A DNA stretch of 64,000 nt from Ruminococcus sp. (GTDB taxonomy: Bacteria; Bacillota; Clostridia; Oscillospirales; Acutalibacteraceae), in the NCBI GenBank assembly GCA_017464765.1, contig JAFTYK010000039.1, positions 1 through 64,000 on the forward strand. The letters run 5' to 3'. This document shows, in pieces, positions 59,005 to 64,000 of this stretch (within the stretch, counting starts at the first letter, position 1; every line of letters begins with the position of its first letter). The notes beneath the pieces were generated by a model. That model was not told the DNA's origin and did not search any database. It saw only the letters and a list, made by a program, of their open reading frames with translations. The translations under genes and the position numbers were made by a program.

Positions 59005-60066
59005 ATGGAATACACAGATTTTGAAATGGATTTCGAGGATCGACTTGTCGATACTTCTGAGATTCCTCAGGATTTGGTTGAAGGGGATAACCCGCTAAGA
59101 CCTAAAACCTTAGATGAATACGTCGGTCAGGCTAAAGCTAAGGAAAACCTGAGTGTTTTTATTGAAGCAGCTAAAAATCGAAAAGAGGCTTTGGACCATG
59201 TGCTTCTTTATGGTCCACCTGGTTTGGGTAAAACTACTCTTGCAGGAATTATCGCTAATGAAATGGGAGTCAATATTCGTATTACTTCAGGTCCTGCGAT
59301 TGAAAAGCCAGGCGATTTAGCCGCTTTGCTTACTAATTTAAATCCTGGCGACGTTCTTTTTATTGATGAGATACATCGACTTTCGCGTGCGGTGGAAGAA
59401 ATTCTTTATCCTTCTATGGAAGACTTCGCTATTGATATTATCACAGGTAAAGGTCAGATGGCGGCATCTTACCATTTGCCACTGCCGAAATTTACACTTG
59501 TCGGAGCGACAACTCGAGCAGGACAGCTCACAGCTCCGCTTCGAGATCGTTTCGGTGTAGTGCTACGACTTGAGATGTACTCTCCACAGGAGCTTGCTGA
59601 TATCATCAAACGTAGCGCAGGTATTTTAGGGATTGGAATCGATGACGATGGAGCGCTTGAGCTTGCGTCACGAAGTCGAGGTACACCTCGTATCGCTAAT
59701 AGACTATTGAAACGAGTACGCGATTTCTCCGAGGTTATGTCCGATGGGGTTATTACCTGCGATGTTGCACGACTTGCCCTTGATAGACTTGAAATCGACG
59801 AGCTTGGTCTTGATCAGAACGACCGCAGAATGTTAGACACAATGATTAAATACTATCGTGGCGGACCTGTCGGTCTTGAGACTTTAGCCGCGGCGATAGG
59901 CGAAGAGGCGGTCACTATTGAAGATGTCTACGAGCCGTATCTTATGCAGATAGGTTTTTTAAGCCGAACGCCTCGAGGGCGATGTGTTACAGCGCAAGCG
60001 TATCAGCATTTAGGATACGAAGTTCCAACAAATACAGTACAGGCTCAAGGAAGTCTGTTTGATTAA
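59005..60066 (+). CDS. ruvB: Holliday junction helicase subunit RuvB
   Basis: 353 residues. AAA+ ATPase with [10 protein letters not shown] (Walker A, near 69), [15 protein letters not shown] (Walker B, near 118), the sensor-1 [17 protein letters not shown] and a C-terminal winged helix with [19 protein letters not shown]. The hexamer drives branch migration with RuvA. Ribosome site AAAGGATAAT, 54-base gap from ruvA. Confidence 0.98.
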   Translation: MEYTDFEMDFEDRLVDTSEIPQDLVEGDNPLRPKTLDEYVGQAKAKENLSVFIEAAKNRKEALDHVLLYGPPGLGKTTLAGIIANEMGVNIRITSGPAIEKPGDLAALLTNLNPGDVLFIDEIHRLSRAVEEILYPSMEDFAIDIITGKGQMAASYHLPLPKFTLVGATTRAGQLTAPLRDRFGVVLRLEMYSPQELADIIKRSAGILGIGIDDDGALELASRSRGTPRIANRLLKRVRDFSEVMSDGVITCDVARLALDRLEIDELGLDQNDRRMLDTMIKYYRGGPVGLETLAAAIGEEAVTIEDVYEPYLMQIGFLSRTPRGRCVTAQAYQHLGYEVPTNTVQAQGSLFD

Positions 60067-60099
60067 TAAAAATAAAAATATAGTTATAGGAGATTAAAT

Positions 60100-61449
60100 A
60101 TGGGAAGATTATTTGGTACAGACGGCGCAAGAGGCGTTGCAAACACAGAACTTACAATTGAACTTGCTATGAACATCGGCAGAGCTGCCGCTATGGTGCT
60201 TACAAGCAAAGAGGTTGAGCATCCTACTATCCTTATTGGTAAGGATACTCGTCTTTCAGGAGATATGCTCGAGGGCGCTTTAATCGCCGGTCTTTGTTCA
60301 GTTGGTGCTAACGTTAAGCTTTTGGGTGTAGTTCCTACTCCTGCTGTAGCTTATCTCGTTAAGAAATATGGGGCTGATGCAGGTATTATGATTTCAGCTT
60401 CACATAACCCATTTGAGTTCAATGGTATTAAGATTTTCAGTTCACAGGGCTACAAGCTTCCAGACGAATTAGAAGAAAAAATCGAGGCTATTATCCTTGA
60501 TGGCGCAGAGCCTTACACAATTCCTGCTCATGAAGGACTTGGTACTGTTGAAACTATTGAAACAGCCGCTGATGAGTACGTAGAGTACGTTGCGTCTACA
60601 GTTGATTTTGATTTAACAGGAATGGAAGTAGCTCTTGATTGTTCAAACGGCTCATCATCACGTACAGCAGAAAAGCTTTTCACAAAGCTTGGTGCCAAAG
60701 TTCATATGCTCTTCGATGCTCCTGATGGTGTTAATATTAACACTAACTGTGGTTCAACACACATGGAAACTCTTATGGCTTATGTTAAAGAGCATAACCT
60801 CCAGGCTGGTCTTGCTTTCGATGGTGATGCTGACAGATGCTTAGCTGTTGATGAGAATGGAGAGCTTGTTGATGGTGATTTTATCATCGCTATTTTAGCA
60901 GAAGATTTAAAGAGCAGAAATATGCTTAAGAATAACGCTGTAGTTGGTACAGTTATGACTAATATGGGCTTCAACAAGTTCTGTGAAAATAACGGTATGA
61001 AGTTTGTTGCTACAGCTGTCGGTGACAGATATGTACTAGAAGAAATGCTTAAAAACGACTACAACATCGGTGGTGAGCAGAGTGGTCACGTTATTTTCCT
61101 TGACCATGCTACTACAGGTGATGGCCAGCTTACAGGCGCACACCTCTTAAGCTTGCTTAACCGTAGACAAGAAAAGCTTTCATCTCTTGCTAAACTTATG
61201 CAGCGTTATCCACAGGTTCTTATTAACGTTAAAATCTCAAATGAGGGTAAAGCTAAATTTAAGACTGATGAAGTTGTTAAGGAAGCTAACGAGCGTATCA
61301 CAGCTACTTTGGGTAATCGTGGTCGTATTTTAGTTCGTGCATCAGGTACAGAGCCACTCGTTCGAGTAATGCTCGAGGGTGAGGATTATGATGAGATTTC
61401 TGCTCTCGCTCAGGAAATGGCTGATATCGTTAAGGAGAGATTAGGTTAA
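60100..61449 (+). CDS. glmM: Phosphoglucosamine mutase
   Basis: 449 residues. The phosphoserine loop ISASHNPFEFNGIKIF (near 98-113) has the catalytic Ser, the metal loop DGDADRCLAV the aspartates (near 240), the GEQSGH sugar-binding loop is present, and RASGTEPLVRVMLEG is the phosphate-binding site. Makes GlcN-1-P for UDP-GlcNAc and peptidoglycan. Ribosome site TAGGAG. It overlaps the methyltransferase gene by 1 base. Confidence 0.97.
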   Translation: MGRLFGTDGARGVANTELTIELAMNIGRAAAMVLTSKEVEHPTILIGKDTRLSGDMLEGALIAGLCSVGANVKLLGVVPTPAVAYLVKKYGADAGIMISASHNPFEFNGIKIFSSQGYKLPDELEEKIEAIILDGAEPYTIPAHEGLGTVETIETAADEYVEYVASTVDFDLTGMEVALDCSNGSSSRTAEKLFTKLGAKVHMLFDAPDGVNINTNCGSTHMETLMAYVKEHNLQAGLAFDGDADRCLAVDENGELVDGDFIIAILAEDLKSRNMLKNNAVVGTVMTNMGFNKFCENNGMKFVATAVGDRYVLEEMLKNDYNIGGEQSGHVIFLDHATTGDGQLTGAHLLSLLNRRQEKLSSLAKLMQRYPQVLINVKISNEGKAKFKTDEVVKEANERITATLGNRGRILVRASGTEPLVRVMLEGEDYDEISALAQEMADIVKERLG

Positions 61450-62312
61450 TGCGAGTATCTTCTAATTGGATTGATTACGAGCTTATAGATACCTCGTCAG
61501 GCGAACGTTTAGAGCGTTGGGGAGATATTATCCTCATTCGTCCTGACCCACAGATTATTTGGAACACAGAGAAAAAGAATCCGCTTTGGAAAAAGGCACA
61601 CGCTAAGTACCACCGTTCAAGAGAGGGCGGTGGTCAGTGGCAGGTTTTCAAGAAAATTCCTGATTCTTGGTCGCTTAAATATCGCGATTTGGTTTTCAAC
61701 GTAAAGCCAATGGGCTTCAAACACACAGGCATTTTTCCTGAACAAGCGGTTAACTGGGATTTAGCGTCAGATATTATTAAGGGAGCTGATCGTCAGCTTA
61801 ATGTGCTTAATCTTTTCGGATATACAGGCTGTGCAACCCTTGCTTGTTTAAACGCAGGTGCCAAGGTGTGCCATGTCGATGCTTCTAAAGGTATGGTACA
61901 GTGGGCCAAGGAAAACGCAGCTTCATCAGGACTTTCTGATAAGCCCGTGAGATGGCTTGTTGATGACTGTATGAAGTTTGTAGCACGTGAACAGCGTCGC
62001 GGTAATAAATACGATGGTATCATTATGGATCCGCCTTCTTATGGCAGAGGTCCGGGTGGAGAAGTTTGGAAATTAGAAGAACAGCTTTATTCTTTTTTAG
62101 AATTATGTTCAACTATACTTTCTGATGATGCCCGTTTCTTTATTCTGAATTCTTACACAACAGGACTTCCACCTTCAGTAATGGAATATATGCTATCAAC
62201 AATACTTCAAAAGCGTTTTGGTGGAACAGTTTCATCTTCAGAAATCGGTTTACCTGTTACTGATACTAACCTAATACTTCCTTGCGGTAACACCGCAATA
62301 TGGAGAAAATAA
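61449..62312 (+). CDS. Class I SAM-dependent methyltransferase (RlmI-like)
   Basis: 287 residues. N-terminal beta-rich part to about 95 and a Rossmann methyltransferase with LNLFGYTGCATLACLNAGA (SAM motif, near 115) and the catalytic IIMDPPSYGRGPGG (near 195). The DPPSYGRG motif belongs to the group that includes RlmI/RlmK and clostridial 'SAM-dependent methyltransferase' proteins acting on 23S rRNA, a function here inferred. The ATG lies within the glmM stop region (ttaATGcg), so translation is coupled. Confidence 0.85.
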   Translation: MRVSSNWIDYELIDTSSGERLERWGDIILIRPDPQIIWNTEKKNPLWKKAHAKYHRSREGGGQWQVFKKIPDSWSLKYRDLVFNVKPMGFKHTGIFPEQAVNWDLASDIIKGADRQLNVLNLFGYTGCATLACLNAGAKVCHVDASKGMVQWAKENAASSGLSDKPVRWLVDDCMKFVAREQRRGNKYDGIIMDPPSYGRGPGGEVWKLEEQLYSFLELCSTILSDDARFFILNSYTTGLPPSVMEYMLSTILQKRFGGTVSSSEIGLPVTDTNLILPCGNTAIWRK

Positions 62313-62330
62313 TTCGGAGATAATTTATCT

Positions 62331-63188
62331 ATGGACTTTATCACAGCACAAAATTTAGTCTTTCGTTACATTGACGAGGATGACCAACAAGAGAATATTG
62401 CGAATACCAGAAACGTGCTTGATGATGTTTCTTTCACCGTGGAAAAAGGTGAATTTGTAGCTTTACTCGGTCACAATGGTTGCGGTAAATCGACTGTCGC
62501 TAAGCACTTGAATGCTATGCTTTTACCTAGTGGTGGAAAGCTTTATGTTGATTCTATTGACACCACGGATGAGAGTGAAGATTTCGCTATCCGTCGTAAA
62601 GTCGGCTTAGTACTTCAGAACCCCGACAACCAGCTTGTAGCATCAGTTGTGGAAGAGGACGTTGCCTTCGGACCTGAAAACTTAGGTGTTGAGCCTAAAG
62701 AAATCCGTCGCAGAGTCGATAGTGCTTTAAGAGCAGTTGATATGTACGATTATCGTAATCAACCACCACACAAACTCTCAGGTGGTCAGAAACAGCGAGT
62801 TGCTATCGCAGGTATAATCGCTATGGAACCTGACTGTATTGTATTAGATGAGCCTACAGCTATGCTCGACCCGAAGGGTAGAGAAGAGGTTATGAGTACG
62901 ATTAAAAGGCTTAATAAGGAGCGCGGTATTACTATCGTACTTATCACTCACTATATGGATGAAGCTGTCGATGCTGACAGAGTTATCGTTATGGACGAAG
63001 GCAAGGTGCTTACATCTGGAACGCCACAGGAAGTTTTCTCTCAGGTAGAGCTTCTTAAACGCCATCGCTTAGATGTTCCACAGGTAACCGAGCTTTGCTA
63101 TAAGTTGAAAGCCAGAGGCGTAAATATTGACACTCTAAGCTTACATTCAGATGAGTGTATTAAAAAGCTTTTGGAGGTGTTGCTATGA
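62331..63188 (+). CDS. ecfA1: ECF transporter ATPase A1
   Basis: 285 residues. ABC ATPase: Walker [10 protein letters not shown] (near 47), Q-loop [20 protein letters not shown], signature [13 protein letters not shown] (near 148) and Walker [16 protein letters not shown]. The C-terminal region with [18 protein letters not shown] is the EcfA1-specific extension. It powers vitamin uptake with S components such as ribU and folT in this window. Overlaps ecfA2 by 4 bases. Ribosome site CGGAGA. Confidence 0.96.
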   Translation: MDFITAQNLVFRYIDEDDQQENIANTRNVLDDVSFTVEKGEFVALLGHNGCGKSTVAKHLNAMLLPSGGKLYVDSIDTTDESEDFAIRRKVGLVLQNPDNQLVASVVEEDVAFGPENLGVEPKEIRRRVDSALRAVDMYDYRNQPPHKLSGGQKQRVAIAGIIAMEPDCIVLDEPTAMLDPKGREEVMSTIKRLNKERGITIVLITHYMDEAVDADRVIVMDEGKVLTSGTPQEVFSQVELLKRHRLDVPQVTELCYKLKARGVNIDTLSLHSDECIKKLLEVLL

Positions 63189-64000
63189 GTGCTATCAAAG
63201 TAGAAAACTTATGTTGCACCTACTCACCTAAAACACCTTTCGAGCGACACGCTGTAAAGAATGTTTCGTTTGAGATTAAAAAAGGCGATTTTGTAGGTCT
63301 TATCGGACACACAGGCTCGGGAAAATCAACTTTAGTTCAGATGCTCAACGGCCTTATAAAGCCGACATCGGGTGATGTTTATATTGATGATGTGAATTTG
63401 TGGGAAAACCCGAAAGAAATCCGTGAATTCCGTTTCAAAGTCGGACTTGTGTTTCAGTACCCGGAGTATCAGTTGTTCGAAGAAACCGTATATAAAGACA
63501 TCGCTTTTGGTCCGTCTAATATGGGACTAAGCGAAGAAGAGATAAGAGAACGAGTTTTTCGTGCCGCTAAGTTCGTAGGGCTTGATTATAAGCTTCTTAA
63601 CAAATCTCCGTTTGATTTATCTGGTGGTGAAAAGCGCAGAGCTGCTATAGCAGGTGTTATCGCTATGGACCCACAGGTGCTTATCTTGGACGAGCCTACA
63701 GCAGGCTTGGACCCTGTCGGTAGAAATGTACTGCTTTCACAGATTTCACAGTACCAAAAATCAAGAAATAACACCGTCATTCTTGTTTCCCATTCAATGG
63801 AAGATGTAGCTCGAGTTACAAACAAGGTGATGGTTATGAATAAGGGTGAGCTTAAAATGTTTGATGATACTAAAAAAGTATTCTCAAACGCAAGGGAGCT
63901 TACACAGATGGGACTCAGAGTTCCGCAGATTACAAAGGTTGTTGAATCACTGCGCAGTAGGGGAGTCAATCTTCCTGACGACATCTTAACTGTTGACAGA
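63185..64000 (+). CDS. ecfA2: ECF transporter ATPase A2 (3' end cut by window)
   Basis: 272 codons from the ATG at 63185 with no stop before the window ends, so the gene is partial. Walker [10 protein letters not shown] (near 40), signature [13 protein letters not shown] (near 144), Walker [16 protein letters not shown] and the H-loop SHSMEDV. EcfA2 forms a heterodimer with EcfA1; ecfT is expected next, outside the window. Confidence 0.95.
   Translation, partial: MSAIKVENLCCTYSPKTPFERHAVKNVSFEIKKGDFVGLIGHTGSGKSTLVQMLNGLIKPTSGDVYIDDVNLWENPKEIREFRFKVGLVFQYPEYQLFEETVYKDIAFGPSNMGLSEEEIRERVFRAAKFVGLDYKLLNKSPFDLSGGEKRRAAIAGVIAMDPQVLILDEPTAGLDPVGRNVLLSQISQYQKSRNNTVILVSHSMEDVARVTNKVMVMNKGELKMFDDTKKVFSNARELTQMGLRVPQITKVVESLRSRGVNLPDDILTVDR

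Overview
The window looks like a chromosomal segment of a low-GC, Gram-positive, anaerobic, spore-forming clostridium. A Ruminococcus of the R. bromii type is the best fit, which is an inference. Reasons: three secreted proteins carry type I dockerins, one of them a pullulanase, as in an amylase-bearing cellulosome ('amylosome'). There is a 28-residue SpoVM-like sporulation peptide. Energy genes are anaerobic (pyruvate formate-lyase and its activase, Rex). Signals are classical sigma-A promoters with strong AGGAGG ribosome sites. No rRNA, tRNA, CRISPR array, transposase or prophage was seen.

Layout. 0-8 kb: end of an M16 peptidase gene, lgt-folD, the rplU-prp-rpmA ribosomal operon, obg-mrnC-yitT, and rpsF-ssb-rpsR. 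8-22 kb is the accessory surface region: a 1324-residue CotH-kinase protein with a dockerin, a repeat array, a 2075-residue secreted repeat protein, a 46-residue peptide, a leucine-rich-repeat protein with a dockerin, then a PqqD-like protein, an S26-like peptidase and a HPr-kinase-like protein without a P-loop. 22-36 kb: acn-icd-rex (minus strand), typA, an exonuclease, a sigma-region-4 gene pair, an ECF sigma/anti-sigma pair, pgeF, ccdA-tlpA, an MBL hydrolase and a pseudouridine synthase. 35.8-44 kb: a small membrane peptide with SpoVM, a LysM protein, enolase and two tandem pullulanases. 44-54 kb: folT behind a THF riboswitch, ribU behind an FMN riboswitch, licD-GT2-DUF975-pepV, yfbR, an LCP enzyme, and a cytosolic GH13 amylase fused to DUF1653. 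54-64 kb: pflB-pflA behind a ZTP riboswitch, ruvCAB, glmM, a methyltransferase and the ECF ATPase pair, the last gene cut by the window edge.

How the genes fit together. Starch is debranched outside the cell by two related pullulanases, one held by a C-terminal membrane helix and one by a dockerin. A cytosolic GH13 enzyme, enolase and pyruvate formate-lyase continue the route to formate and acetyl-CoA. Folate, riboflavin and ZTP sensing meet here: folT and ribU are S components that probably share the EcfA1/EcfA2 ATPases at the right end, and formate from PflB feeds one-carbon metabolism together with FolD.

The most unusual region is 19.4-22.1 kb. A short peptide with a YxxPxF motif, a PqqD-type peptide-binding protein, a Ser-His-Asp S26-like protease and a kinase-like protein with a ruined nucleotide-binding loop sit together without the core maturase of any known RiPP class. 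They are interleaved with dockerin and repeat surface proteins. Second in interest are the GH13-DUF1653 fusion, the dockerin-borne CotH kinase, the two-anchor pullulanase pair, an ECF-type autoregulatory promoter, and two divergent promoter pairs that share or overlap their -35 boxes. A family of short GC-rich repeats is scattered through the intergenic spaces, including one inside the acn-icd operon.
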